A DNA stretch of 64,000 bases from Luzula sylvatica (GCA_946800325.1 OX326956.1:48097052-48161051); one strand, 5' to 3'. Positions 24,590-36,468 are shown, numbered from the stretch's first letter. The notes: generated by a model from the sequence alone, not told the origin. Numbers and translations are program-made.

Positions 24590-25956
24590 TGTTGGTTAAT
24601 TCTAACCTAGAGGGGGGTAAATTTGGCAATCTAACTTACACTTAATTTAGATTTAAACCTAATTTACAGCGCGGAATAAATAATAATTTAGATGATAAAG
24701 ATGATACCGTACAAACACTTTGACACAAGATGTTTGTTTACGAAGTTCGGTAGGTGGTTGCTTTGTAGCTTTAACTCACCCTTTACTCGCTTAATTGACC
24801 GACTCAATTATTTGCGAGTACCTACGTCTCCGGGAATGCCTTGTGCCTCTTTTTGGCTTTCGATTGAATTCCAACTCAACTCGATTACAATGATTTGCCT
24901 AGATCGATTTACACGCTTCTATCGATCTATAGCTAAGGCTCTTTACAATTTGTTGCACTAGCCTATTACACTTTTTCACTAATCGAGCTACAACGTGATC
25001 GGTCACGTGAGTGGGATACGATTAGTGGAGAATATCGAAAGTAGATCAACGATCTAAAGAGGTTTCTCAAGCTATCAATGGATATAGATAATCACAGCTT
25101 AGGGTTTCTCTCTTTTTAGGTTTGAATGTTTGAAAATGAAGGAGTGAAAGAGAGAGACCCATGAAGGATTCTATTTATACTCTCTATAGAAATCCTTCAG
25201 AAAACTTGTAGTGCGTTCGAACGCATAAAGTCCGTTCAGAACGCACTTGTAGTTTGCACTAGCCGTTTCAAAATAACGTGCAAGTACATCTTGGGTCCGT
25301 TCGAACGGACAATGTCCGTTCGTAACGGACTCAATTATACATAGCATTTTGCGTTCACAGGAACAAGAGTCCGTTCAACGCACTGAAAAGTGGGTGAACG
25401 GATTCCAGGTTGTCCGTTCGAACTCACATGTGTGTTCGTTCGAACGCACACATCCCTGTGACATTTTTCCGTTCACAGGAAGGATTGTCCGTTCAACGCA
25501 CTCAGAAGGTGGGTGAACGGATTTTAATTGTCCGTTCGAACGGACATGATTATTCGTTCGAACGCACACATCCCTGTGACACGTTTGGTTCTAATCAAGG
25601 TTTAAAGTTTTGATATGTGGCAAGTCCGTTCTGAACGGACTTTGAGTTCGTTCAGAACGCACTTCCTGCTTGACTGAACTCTTTGTTATTTTGAACATGA
25701 TTTTACTTGAGTTCTACTAGGTTTGTACCTATGGTTTATTTGTGGCGTATCCCACTCACGGAAGGCTTCAACATCTTGAGTCTTGATGTATTCCAATGGC
25801 CTTCCTTGTGTTCTTCTTTTCTTGTTCATCTTGAGACTTCACAAGTCCTCTTTCATCTTCGTATCGTACCTATGTTATCCTGCACTTTTCTGGATGTATA
25901 CATTAGTAATGACAGTGTTTTGAAATAATCAAACTATCAGGAAATTTGAACCAACA
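24590..25956 (-). repeat. 5' LTR of the young retrotransposon
   Basis: 1367 bp, TG...CA, near-identical to 16784-18150. Transcription of the element should start here on the minus strand. A likely TATA element is TATAAATAG at 25178-25170 on the minus strand, in the U3/R part. It lies beside the PBS and carries palindrome pairs at 25211-25662. Confidence 0.93.
25211..25662. repeat. Five pairs of CGTTCGAACG palindromes in the 5' LTR
   Basis: Identical set to 17405-17856, shifted by 7806 bp. Confidence 0.93.
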
Positions 25957-26892
25957 TACGAGATGAAACCCTAAACGGGATACGAGAGGAACGAATGACA
26001 CGAGAAAACTCAGCCATGTGTTTAATATTGGCCAAAAAACTCAGCAATCCAACCATTATCTAGTTGGACGTTATCAAGCGATTAAACCTTTTCTCAATTG
26101 TATAATTGTGCCCCTGAAAAATTATGTCTTGCAAAATTACCAAATTACCCCTGGTATTCAGAATTTGAACTAGGGTTTGAGGATACCGGATTAAAGGATC
26201 TTGACTCAAAACCAAACATAAGCCCGACCTATTAAGAACAAACAACTCAATTGTATCACTTCTTTTCTTCCCAAAAACCGAAACCCTAATTTTGTACTCT
26301 TTCTCGATGGAAGCCTAATAGATGATCGAAACACCATTATTCGAGCGGCCGAATCACCACGGCACCATCCTTATATCCCAAAACCATCTATGAAACACTA
26401 AAATCCAGAATTACTTCCACCCCCCAAAGATCTAGGGTTTCCACAAGGAAAGCTCTAATCCATCTTCCAATCGATTTCCATGGCAGTAAATACGAAGGGT
26501 TCTACGAATTAGATTTGAAAATAGATTTACTACCTCAAAACTCCAAGCTCCTAGGTTTAGACAACTCCCCCACCACCTATATATCTTGACTCGAAAATGA
26601 GCTCCCTTTCTTCTTTTCTTCTCTTTGGTCACTTTCTCCCATCCTCTTCTCCAATCTCCTCTTCTTTCCTCTTCTTCTTCTTTCACCTCTCCCATAGCCA
26701 CGAAAATTATGGGGTTATGGAGCATGATAGAAGGGGTTATAATCACAAAATAATATTATATTCATGACAAGGGTGTAGGTGTGAAAGGGGTTAGGGATTT
26801 TGTTTTATATTTATTATTGATCTAACATTCTTCCCCCCCCCCCCCCTCAAAGAAATTTCGTCTTCGAAATTCGTTACGCATACCATGATATA

Positions 26893-26897
<5 letters not shown>

Positions 26898-26934
<37 letters not shown>

Positions 26935-27019
26935 CGCGTGTGTGGTGGTGGTGGTGTGTGTTTGTGTGCATGTGTGTGTGTGTGTGTGCGTGCGTGTGTG
27001 GTGGTGGTGGGGGGGGGGG

Positions 27020-27104
<85 letters not shown>

Positions 27105-27140
27105 GGCGTGGGCGTGGGCGTGCGTGTGGGTGTGCGTGTG
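26898..27140. repeat. GT-rich compound microsatellite (left of CACTA element)
   Basis: (GT)n with GC, GGT and G-run interruptions. Reading frames through it give Cys-Val runs and are not genes. Confidence 0.95.
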
Positions 27141-28835
27141 CCCGTCGCTTCAGCAGAACTGGGTATCAGCGATGGGGGTCTGACTTCAGCGACTGCCCGT
27201 CACAAATAAAACACCTTTTCTGCGTTGGCCCGTCGCAGAAGCATATTACCGACGGTTTTATTAGCGACGGCCCATAGTATATGCTTTAATTGTTCCGTCT
27301 GCCCGTCGCTAATAGCCTGCTACGGCCCGTCGGCGATGCCAGACCCGTCGCTAATAGCCTGCTATGGCCCGTCGGTTAAACACAGCCCGTCGCAGAAGGC
27401 CCACTATTTTCCATAATATTGCCCGTCGGCGATGCTAAAGCAGTCGCTAATACTATCCCCCGTCGCAGAAGACCCCCGTCGTCCCATCGGTGATGATTTG
27501 TCATTATAACCCACCCGCCAGCAGCCTTCTTTCTTTTTCCTCATTCATTCCATTCACAACCCCCCTCTCCTTCTCCCTCTTCTTCCCCTCTTCGCCCCCT
27601 AAACCCTAACAACCCCCTCACAGACCCCACAACCCCCTCACAACCACTCTCCTTCTCCCCCTCCCCTCACACCCCTGCCAGCTCTCCTCTGCCTCATTCA
27701 TTCTCACCCCGCCAACGCCCCTATCCTCCTACCCTCCTTCCTTCTCCCCTTTTCCTCCACTGACTGCCCTCATTCGCCATTGCTAAGTGGCACTTCTCAT
27801 CTGGACTGCCCTCTTGACCGCTGTAACGCTCTTTTTGCTTCTGGTATTGCTCACATTTTGTTATTTTGTTATTTTTTTTGGATTTGTATTGATATTTCTT
27901 TTTATTTTCGGAAACTAGGTTTTTGGCACGGATTAGGCTAAGGATTGGGGTTTCATTTGTGCTTCTGGTTTTAAAATTATCTATTTCTGTTTTATACTGG
28001 TTTCAATAATTTAATGTACATTTTTGCTATATATTTTTGCTAAAATTATCTATTTCTGTTTTTATACTGATTATTTCTCTATCTCAGGGCTTATAAAAAA
28101 ATTTAGATTTTTTTTTAATTATTTATTATTGAACAATTTTCATATTTCATTCTACATGATGGAGTAAATCGAGAAGGATGTGTGCATCGAGATTCTTGCT
28201 GCGGCCCGCGAGGAAGATGGAGGATGGACAAGTGAATCGAGATTTTGCTGGTAACCCGCGAGTTCGAGTGTTTGGTTTTTGGTTTTATTTTTGCAGGGAT
28301 TTTCGGAGTGCTTGAATTGTGTGTGTGTGTACAGGAGGGTTGTTTTAACGGACCTTAATTAATGCGTGTAAGTTGTGTGTATGTATACAAGTAGTGTGCG
28401 TAATGTGTAATGTGTGTATATTGCGTGTGTATGTGTGTAATGTGTGTATGTGCGTGTGTATATATATAATAAATAATAATATAAGTAATTAAGGAATATG
28501 TTTAACATTAATAGTATATATAATAAATAATAATATATAATATAATAATAAACAAATAATAAACATATATAATAATAATGATAATTAATTAAATAAATAT
28601 TATTTTTTATTATTATTAATAAATTAATTAAAATATATAATATTAATTATCACGTTCAGCGACGGGCCGTCGGAGAATATGATCTGTCGAAAATGCTCAT
28701 ATCAGCGACAGGCCGTCGAAGAAGGTAACATCAGCGACGCGGCTTTCACCGACGGGCCGGTAGCGACGGGATGCCGTTAGAAAAGACTTTCAGCGACGGT
28801 TTTTACCGTCGCTGATATCCAGTTCTGTTGTAGTG
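27141..28835. mobile_element. CACTA-like (En/Spm) non-autonomous element in a GT microsatellite
   Basis: The right end, on the minus strand, reads CACTACAACAGAACTGG then ATATCAGCGACGG. The left end has the matching CAGCAGAACTGGGTATCAGC at 27151 but lacks a clean CACTA start, so it is damaged. Both subterminal regions (27141-27500 and 28650-28810) carry many copies of CCCGTCGCT/AGCGACGGG, as CACTA ends do. The interior has a CT-rich, AACCCTAA-containing stretch (27510-27790) like a gene 5' UTR, then AT-rich DNA. No transposase is seen. Confidence 0.72.
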
Positions 28836-28975
28836 GGTGTGCGTGCGTGCACGTGTGCGTGCGTGTGGGTGCGTGTGTGTGCGTGTGCGTGTGTGTGTGA
28901 GTGTGTGTGGGTGTGTGCGCGTGTGTGGGTGCGTGTATGTGTGCGTGTGCGTGCGTGCGTTTGGGGGGGGGGGGG
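28836..28975. repeat. GT-rich microsatellite (right of CACTA element)
   Basis: (GT)n with GC interruptions ending in a G-run. Together with 26898-27140 it looks like one microsatellite split by the CACTA element. Confidence 0.9.
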
Positions 28976-29472
28976 GAGGGGGGATTAAAAATAATCAAAA
29001 TACGTAGCTCGAACACAAGACCTCATATTTCCTAGACATCAATTTTATCACTGAACTAGTCTTGTTTTTGTGAAATATAAACAACATTATTATATTACTA
29101 TTTTTGAAATAGCGAAATTTTCAGTTTCAAAGGATACTTAGGTTTACGATTTCATGAAAGGGCTCTCGCTCGCACGCCCGCCTCCTTGATCCGCCACTGA
29201 TTAACATGTTATTAAGATAACTTTATTGGACTTAACTCATAATCACCTTACTTAGCCAATTATTTGGCTATCCTGTCTCTCATTATATTTATTTTTCACG
29301 TATTTAGTCTGGGGATAGGAGCGGAGTAGGGCAGCGGAGTCGTCGCCAAAAGATCAGTAACATGTTAGTTAAGAGAATTTTATTTGGAAAATTGGATTAT
29401 GTTATTTTGGTGATGATATCATTGTATTATGTATTATGGTTGTTTTCTTGAGTTACGTTGATATAATTTGAA

Positions 29473-29545
29473 GGAAGATTCAAACTATCCCAACCAATCA
29501 AGTTTCCCCGAATTGGACGAAGCTCAAAAATGCAAGAAGAGACAA
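29473..29545 (+). pseudogene. Kinesin-13 exon fragment
   Basis: GGAAGATTCAAACTATCCCA, then AAGTTTCC and CGAATTGGACGAAG, closely match kinesin exon 1081-1419 (at about 1119-1187). About 70 bp, not flanked by other kinesin exons. Confidence 0.85.
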
Positions 29546-29590
29546 AGGCATGATCCCAGTACCAGCAATCAGGTTTCCCCCACTTGAGCT

Positions 29591-29715
29591 AAGTAACCTT
29601 GAAATCGATTTGAATTCTTGGAACCAAGATCCTTTACAACAAAATGGGTATTTTATTTTTTTATTATTTGTTGAAATGTATTCCAAACTAATTATGTTTT
29701 TTAAATTATTTTGCA
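29591..29715 (+). pseudogene. ULP1 SUMO-protease fragment (exon 7 end plus intron)
   Basis: Matches the reverse complement of about 3560-3690: GAAATCGATTTGAATTCTTG, CCTTTACAACAAAATGGG, then the GTATTTTATT donor and the following intron (TTGTTGAAAT). Since intron DNA is included, it arose from genomic DNA. The codons for INGLP-type sequence are partly deleted. Confidence 0.85.
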
Positions 29716-30059
29716 AATGCAATTTGTGCCACGGCTTAGGATCACCGAACTTGTTATTTGAATTTGCAAGTCCTCTTCCATCGTTTCTTCATCGGAGAAC
29801 TCCATCGTCTTCTCCAAGGATTATAATGGTTATCACACATATAATGCCAAAACAATGTTCCATGCGGTCCATAATTATATATGAACTTGGTCCATATTCA
29901 AGTTTTCTAGGTTCGGTCTAACGAGTAGTCTAGATATCCGTTTTTCCCTCACTAGTTCATCTATGAGTTTGAGGAGAGGTTGCACCTTCCGAACCATCGA
30001 AGCTTGTGGTACCTGTCGAAGTCGAATTTCTGTACGATGAGCCAATTTTGGAGCAATCG

Positions 30060-30170
30060 ATACTAGCCGTGGTAGACATGGTTAATTCCGGGCCGTCAAA
30101 TTATGTACTCGTTACTTAATCTCTTGATAAGAAGATTGCAAAAGGTATTATGTCCCGGATGAGTTTTTGA
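30060..30170 (+). pseudogene. Remnant of the membrane-protein last exon (3' end)
   Basis: Reads VVDMVNSGPSN, then after a stop SLDKKIAKGIMSRMSF and TGA. This resembles EVDNSGLSSVPESP...ILSQMSF at 8500-8605 and the matching end at 40001-40100. It is cut just after the stop by the TIR element at 30186. Confidence 0.65.
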
Positions 30171-30185
30171 GGTTCTTATGATGAT

Positions 30186-31675
30186 GGGCCTGTTTGATTT
30201 GAGGGATTTTGATGTACATGGATATGTGAAATACATGTATTTTACTATTCATGTATTTGATAATCCATGTGAGTTGTTTGATTTGTTGTATTTGGTAATC
30301 CATGCATATCAAATCCTTTGTTTGATTCTTGGTACAAAAATACATGATTTTAATATTTTAATGTATATCATTTATTATATTAATATATTATTGTATATTA
30401 TATTATGTTATTGTGTATTATATTATACTGTTGTACAATATATATTATATTATTATATTTAATATTACATTGTTTAATATTATATTATATGATATTATTC
30501 TATTTATATTATTTTATATTATATTGTTTTATATTTATATTATATAATATTATTTTGTTTTATATGATATTATTTTATATTATATTTTGTTTTAAAGTAT
30601 ATTATATTATATTATATTATATTATTATTAGTATTATTATTATATTATATTAGTATTATATTATATTATATGATATTGTATTATACTATATTATATTATA
30701 TTTATACTCTAATATATATATAATATAATATTAAAATTATATAATATTATATTCATATATAATATTAAAATTTTATAATATTATATTCATATAATACATA
30801 TGATTATATTTTTTATTATTTTATATATATCATATTATTATTATTATTATCATATTGTATTATATTATATTATATTATTATTACTATTATTAATTATATT
30901 ATTTTGTATTATTATTATATTATATTATATTATATTATATTATATTGTATTATACTATATTATATTATATTATACTCTAATATATATATAATATAATATT
31001 TAAATTATATAATATTATATTCATATAATACATATGATTATATTTTTTATTATTTTATATATATTATATTATATTATATTATTATTATTATTATCATTAT
31101 TATTATTATTATCATATTGTATTATATTATATTATTATTACTATTATTAATTATATTATTTTGTATTATTATTATATTATATTATATTATATTATATTGT
31201 ATTATACTATATTATATTATATTATACTCTAATATATATATAATATAATATTTAAATTATATAATATTATATTCATATAATACATATGATTATATTTTTT
31301 ATTATTTTATATATATTATATTATATTATATTATTATATTACATTGTATTATTTTATATTATATTATTTTTATAATATATTATATTAAATAATATTACAT
31401 TATATAATAGTATATATTATTATATTATTATTTTATAATATAATATAATATAATATTTATCATTATTTATTTATATATTTTGAAAAAATAATTTTATAAT
31501 GAAATCCATGGATATAGCTTATCCAATTTTGAAATACCAAATTTTTTGGTGTATTTCACCATCCACCCTCAAATCCATCTCCACCCTCAAATACACCAAA
31601 TCAAACAAAGGATTTCGAGCTTATCCCGTATTTTGAAATACATCTCCACCTAAATCCCTCAAATCAAACATGCCC
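30186..31675. mobile_element. AT-rich TIR element, 1490 bp, PIF/Harbinger-like ends
   Basis: Left end GGGCCTGTTTGATTTGAGGG; right end on the minus strand GGGCATGTTTGATTTGAGGG. GAT flanks both sides (30183-30185 and 31676-31678). Inverted repeats extend imperfectly with AAATACAT and CCAAATCAAAC motifs. A 3-bp duplication and GGGCCTGTTTG-type ends fit PIF/Harbinger or Tourist MITEs. The core is almost pure A/T (ATTATATTAT) and contains a ~260-bp unit present three times, starting near 30709, 30977 and 31229. No gene. Confidence 0.75.
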
Positions 31676-31679
31676 GATA

Positions 31680-32182
31680 TGGATGATTTCGTGATCATGA
31701 CACGTCTTAGAAAAGTTTGTTCGGATGTTTTTTACGAATTTTTGTTTTGTGTTACTTTTGTTTTTGTTTGCGTGGATGTTTTCGTGTTATTTGAATTTGA
31801 CGAACAGTTTTGTGTTCTTTAAATTTGGGGACAAATAATTGATATCAATTTGCTCCATCATCTCAAACAAATTTATTTTATGCCATTCTTGCCAAAAAGA
31901 AAATCAAGTCAATACTAATTGTTGGGGTACAGAATGTAAAACTTACGAAATGAGGAATGATTTTGATTAAAAATATATAGTGTGTTTTGTCACGTAACTT
32001 TGATGATATTCTATCAGCAAAGGTGTTTAGTCATGTAAGTTCCATGTTATCACTACTAGTGCATGAGCAGCCGAGCAGGGCCGTAAATCTCGCTTGATAG
32101 TAAAAATAATATTTGTTGTTAAATGACCCAAAAATTGAAAACCCCGCCACACACACAACACACACACGCAAATTTAATGATT

Positions 32183-32219
<37 letters not shown>

Positions 32220-32440
32220 GAAAACTAACATATTTAATTAATTAACAAAATTTTAGTACTTAATGTTTTTTTATATTTGGATTTGTATTGAGATTTGTTT
32301 TTTTTTAATGATGATCATAAAAATTTGTGCAGATCATTAAATGCACAAATCGCAATGCAAATTTAATGATGAAAAAATATTAAATACTAAAATTTTGATA
32401 CTTAATTAAGTAGGTTAACATTATATATATAATTCTTCCG
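31680..32440. other. Intergenic, no gene seen
   Basis: Possibly continues the 3' flank of the membrane-protein remnant for the first ~150 bp. A short (TA)n lies at 32187-32215. ATTAAATGCACAAAT-like sequences at 32175 and 32335 form a loose inverted repeat. Confidence 0.5.
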
Positions 32441-32444
32441 TACA

Positions 32445-34860
32445 TCAATTTTAAAAATCTCTAAATAAAATAGTGAAACCTGAGCCCTTCCTTCTTCAGG
32501 GTATAACCGGAATAATTTTTTACCTTCACCCAAGACCCAAGTTATATATCCAGCAAATCATGAGATGCCTTGGAACTCAGAAATCAGAATTAATAGTTAA
32601 CCAAAAATTAATTAAAATTAATCTCCACATTGTACCTACCATTTCCTAAATTGGGAAACAATCTCAAACTTGATACATTTTTAAAAGAAAAATTATATTT
32701 ATCACCTCTAATATTTGCTCAATATATTGATGTGTTGGCAATATTAATTAAATATATTAAATATTAAATTATTTTAGATAATAAATCATAATAGGTGGCA
32801 AACCGTATTAATTAGGTGACGATCATATTAATTAGATTGTAAACCACATTGATTAGTTGGTAAACCAAATTATTAAAAAAAAAATTTGATTTATTTAATA
32901 TTTAATTTAACACATGATAAGCCATATTTATTTGAACAAATTTTTATTATTTTATTTTCAATCATTTTTAAAAGCAAAATATTTCATTTTTATTTTACTT
33001 ATTTTTGCGATTTTTTTTTTTATTGTTATAATTTTGTTTATTTTATATGATAGTTTCATTCACGTGTATCCGTATGTTAAATGATATATTAATTCAGTCA
33101 AATACTTTTCTTTTCCAAATTTATATATTTAAATTTGATTAATTATATATGGTGACAAACAAACTTGTTAATTTTTTTGCACTCCAAACAATAAATTTCA
33201 CTTTTGATTACCAAAAATTCGAACACATCAAACGACATATACAAAAGAAACATATATCCTTCAAATACTAAGCCTCATTTTACTCGGCATAATAATGGAA
33301 GAATCCTTCAAAATCCTCCAAAATCATTCGCATGAAACAACCCCATAAAAGAAACCCACGTCCTTCCAAACTTCACCCTCATTTCACTTTCTCGACAAAT
33401 CTAAAATCCTTCTAAATCCCCCGCACCAAACGGCTCCTCCCTGGATTTCAATGATTTACCGATATCCTCATGCGCATTGGTTGCCACATCGTGAACCCTA
33501 ATAATGCAAAGAAGTTTTAGAAAGCCGTTTGTCAGACATACTTTCTCCAACTCGGCCCATTTAAAAGAAAATCCACATAGGTTCTCGGAGTTGCTAAGAA
33601 CGCGATATCCTTCGTTTATCACAGTTTGCGTTTCGTCTCTCCTCGAAAAACCCATACCCAACGAGACTCCGAGACCCTTGTGATCATCGAGAAGCTTAAG
33701 AAAGATGGAACCATAATCATTTTTATTGTCTTGGCCTATATAAGGGCATGATTTAGGATAGAAAAGGATAACCCATTCATAACCCCCTGATTTAAATTTG
33801 GGGGTCGTGATACGGTGTTTGCCTTGAATTTTGGAATAATTGATTTTGAATCGATTCGCCCTTCCGTCTGTGTGTATTGTGGGCGTCTCGGTAGTATTTT
33901 TGGAGGTCATTCTTGATTGGTGTGATTACTTTCGAAATTTTAAAAGAATGGACCGATATAAAATGATCCCTAAATGAGCACACCTGGTATACAATGATCA
34001 CTAAATCAGCACACCTGTATAAAATCTGTATAAAATGATCACTACAAAAAATAAATATTGTTGGAACAAATGAGCACACACCTAACGAGACTCCGCTTCG
34101 CCCTTCCACCCTTCACTTGGAAATTTTATCAAACAATTGTTGGAACAAATGAGCACACCTGTACAAAATGATCACTACAAAAAATTAACATATAAATTAT
34201 TCTAAAATTATAATATTAACTCATTTTCAAAGAATGAACCACCTTGATAAATTCAACATTAATGTTACAAGATATTGCTTCAAGTAGACATTTAATCAGA
34301 TAATATTGTTCAGAAAAATCGAATGTCGAAATTACAATTTAAAACCATAATATGATAGAGACTATTAAAATTAATGTTTTTTTTTAATTAATAATTTTAT
34401 AAGGACATGATTATATTCAATGTATTTGTATGTGTATGTGAGATATAAATGTATATTAAATAAAACAGAAATATTTAGAATAAACAATGAGACGTGTTTG
34501 AGATGATGCATGTGATCTATAAATGCAATTCCTATAATATGTTTTTAGTAATTAATATTATTTAGGGCAGTATCATCTAGTATCATTTCTTCAGACGAAA
34601 ACATTTTCGATGGTTACATGAATTAATTTACGACAATCATAAAAAAATGTTACTATCCGAATTACCATCCTTACAAAATCCATTAAAAAAATAACAATCA
34701 AGAAGATACAAGGAGTTAAGACGATTCTTACCTTTTACGCAGGATGCTTTTGGAGCACGGAAAAAAGTGTTAATAGTAGAGAATGAGATTTAAAACAAAT
34801 AATAGATAGATTGATTGATTGATTACATTTACGGAGACATTGCTTATATACAAGTTATGA
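32445..34860. repeat. Segmental duplication A carrying a MATH gene
   Basis: Direct copy of 43425-46085. Both begin ATCAATTTTAAAA and GTGAAACCTGAG and end ACATTTACGGAGACATTGCT. Similarity covers the MATH gene and both flanks. The main length difference is a tandem expansion in copy B at 45230-45900. Confidence 0.93.
33401..33910 (-). CDS. MATH-domain protein, copy A
   Basis: 169 residues from one exon. Residues ~20-160 form a MATH (TRAF-like) domain, a beta-sandwich that binds protein partners. Landmarks are FKINYSKI, ITTPKFKSGGYEWVILFYPK, GSIFLKLLDD and FSFKWAELEK near the C-terminal half. Plant MATH proteins often pair with BTB or protease domains, but this one is MATH only. On the minus strand upstream, a conserved donor-like site (AAAAG then GTAAGA near 34728) in both duplicates may mark a non-coding first exon. 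Differs from copy B at few residues, mainly DETQTV/DEAHTV and VLSNSENLC/VFRNSDHIY. Expression unknown. Confidence 0.8.
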   Translation of the reverse strand: MTSKNTTETPTIHTDGRANRFKINYSKIQGKHRITTPKFKSGGYEWVILFYPKSCPYIGQDNKNDYGSIFLKLLDDHKGLGVSLGMGFSRRDETQTVINEGYRVLSNSENLCGFSFKWAELEKVCLTNGFLKLLCIIRVHDVATNAHEDIGKSLKSREEPFGAGDLEGF

Positions 34861-36310
34861 GAAACTTGTCTTACTCGTTCAGTCATTCTCAACCACAAAT
34901 TAGTGAACTAATCATAGCCAAAGTACTTCCATATAGAACGATAATTTTTACCCATAGCCGAACTTCCTCAATATACACAGCTAATTTTTAACAATATATG
35001 GTCTCATGATCTCACCTATCCATTATCCAACCTCAACTCAGCCTCTATATTTAGTCGCGTCAGTTTTAATTATGTATCACAGTCTCCAAACATTATTTTT
35101 ATTGTTTACTAATAAATAGGAGGAATTTCGTATGTATCCTTACAAAAAAAAAAAAACTCAAAATTACAAATTTGTCCTCCATAAATAGGTAATATCGTGC
35201 TTGTCCTTCTTAAATTAAAAAAGAAGCATTTCTGCATGTAACTCTCTATAGGAATTTTTTTTGAAAAGTGACCCGTTTTTTCAAACTATTCCAAAATTAT
35301 TAACTCAAACCGAATTTTAAAAACCCGATACCAACTGATTTTAAAAACTCGGTTAATTAGGATAACTAATCATTGGGTTTAACTTTTAATCACCTCACTA
35401 AAGAAAGCATGAAAAACCACCGGATTTATAAACCCGGTCAAGAACATCATAACTATTAAAGATTAAATACGTAAAGATCTCCTAATTTTACCACAACGCC
35501 ATTACTTATTAATTAATATATAAATTAGCATGATAACTAACACATATCAAATAATTAATAATTAATTAACTTACAATAAAAAATTAAATATATATTTGAA
35601 TTAATATATCTAAATTAATTTAAATTAATTATTAATTATATGTTTAAAAAAATATCGTGCTAATTAAATTTGTTAAATACAATTCGGACGATGTGTTTGG
35701 GAAAAATTGGGATACATTAAAGTTCGTAACTAATAGTTAGCCCGTGGGCTTTGGAAAAGATGAAATTTTAGTTTTCACCAACATCCCCTAACACACTTTT
35801 TATTTAATAATTTAATTACAATGATAATTTTAAAAATATATAATTAACAATTAATTGCTATTAATTTATATGTATCCATTCAATTGGATATTCATTGTCA
35901 GTTTATTAACATCTTTGAATTTATAAATTTGAATTAATGAATTATAAATTGGATATTCATTGTCAGTTAATTAATGAATTATTAATGTTATATATGTTAA
36001 TTCATTATGTTGATTGAATATAGAAAATCCGGTAGGAAAAATTTGGAGCAATGTAAAGTTTCTACTTTATTATTCAAGACACTGTTACTAATATATATAT
36101 ATATATATATTCAAGACACTATTACTAATGTAAAGTTTCTCTTCATGGAAATCTATAAATTTAGCGAAATAGACGGTTGTGAAAATATGTTATTGATTTT
36201 ATAAGATACAAAAATCAAAATTGTACAAAATTTATTCTACATCATATCTAAATGATATAAAACATATCTACACGGTTAAAATTTGATTATAATATTTAGA
36301 TTTGATGAAA
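34860..36310. other. AT-rich intergenic, no gene seen
   Basis: Contains a sentence-like duplicate of TTGGATATTCATTGTCAGTT (35886 and 35949) and a small repeat around ACACTGTTACTAAT and ACACTATTACTAAT (36080 and 36115) with a (TA)n between. No convincing gene or element ends. Confidence 0.5.
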
Positions 36311-36316
36311 TAAGTG

Positions 36317-36402
36317 GTGTTGGCCGACGTTAGCCAAACAAGAGTGTTGGCCATTGATCCTATCCTATATATATATATGGTGCCCAAATCTTGCCGTCAA
36401 AT

Positions 36403-36463
<61 letters not shown>
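36317..36463. repeat. Dispersed GGCCAACACTC element end plus (TA)n
   Basis: GAGTGTTGGCCATTGATCC with (TA)n is the reverse complement of the sequence beginning at about 11543. It stops at the LTR start. Confidence 0.6.

Positions 36464-36468
<5 letters not shown>

Larger units (their letters stand above)
16784..25956 (-). mobile_element. Young non-autonomous LTR retrotransposon, 9173 bp, Gag plus ORF2, no Pol
   Basis: Flanked by perfect 5-bp TACGA duplications (16779-16783 and 25957-25961). Two 1367-bp LTRs start TG and end CA. The order on the minus strand is: 5' LTR (25956-24590), PBS (24587-24576), a ~1-kb leader, Gag (23508-21151), a 0.94-kb spacer full of palindromes, ORF2 (20210-18714), 3' UTR, purine tract, 3' LTR (18150-16784). 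The Gag type and tRNA-Met primer site point to a Ty1/copia ancestor. There is no space for, and no trace of, protease, integrase, reverse transcriptase or RNase H, so it must use another element's enzymes. Confidence 0.92.
15609..26827 (-). mobile_element. Old Ty3/gypsy-type LTR (minus strand), split by a younger element
   Basis: Read on the minus strand, the LTR starts TGTTAGATCAATAATAAATA at 26827 and ends TTTATTTTCGGGTCGTGA at about 15609, a typical plant gypsy LTR end. Upstream of it (26828-26846) is a purine tract of G-run plus AAGAA, preceded by GAATTTCGAAGACGAAATTT, which matches the end of the pol reading frame in plant chromoviruses. Removing the young insertion (16784-25956) and one TACGA leaves an LTR of about 2.04 kb. 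The rest of the gypsy element is missing: a GT microsatellite follows directly at 26898. Confidence 0.72.

Noticed and set aside
26898..27277. Several overlapping ORFs coding Cys-Val-rich proteins
   Set aside because: They are the three frames of a (GT)n microsatellite and have no other content.
33792..34109. Minus-strand ORF overlapping the start of MATH gene copy A
   Set aside because: Different frame from the MATH domain, not kept at the same length in copy B.
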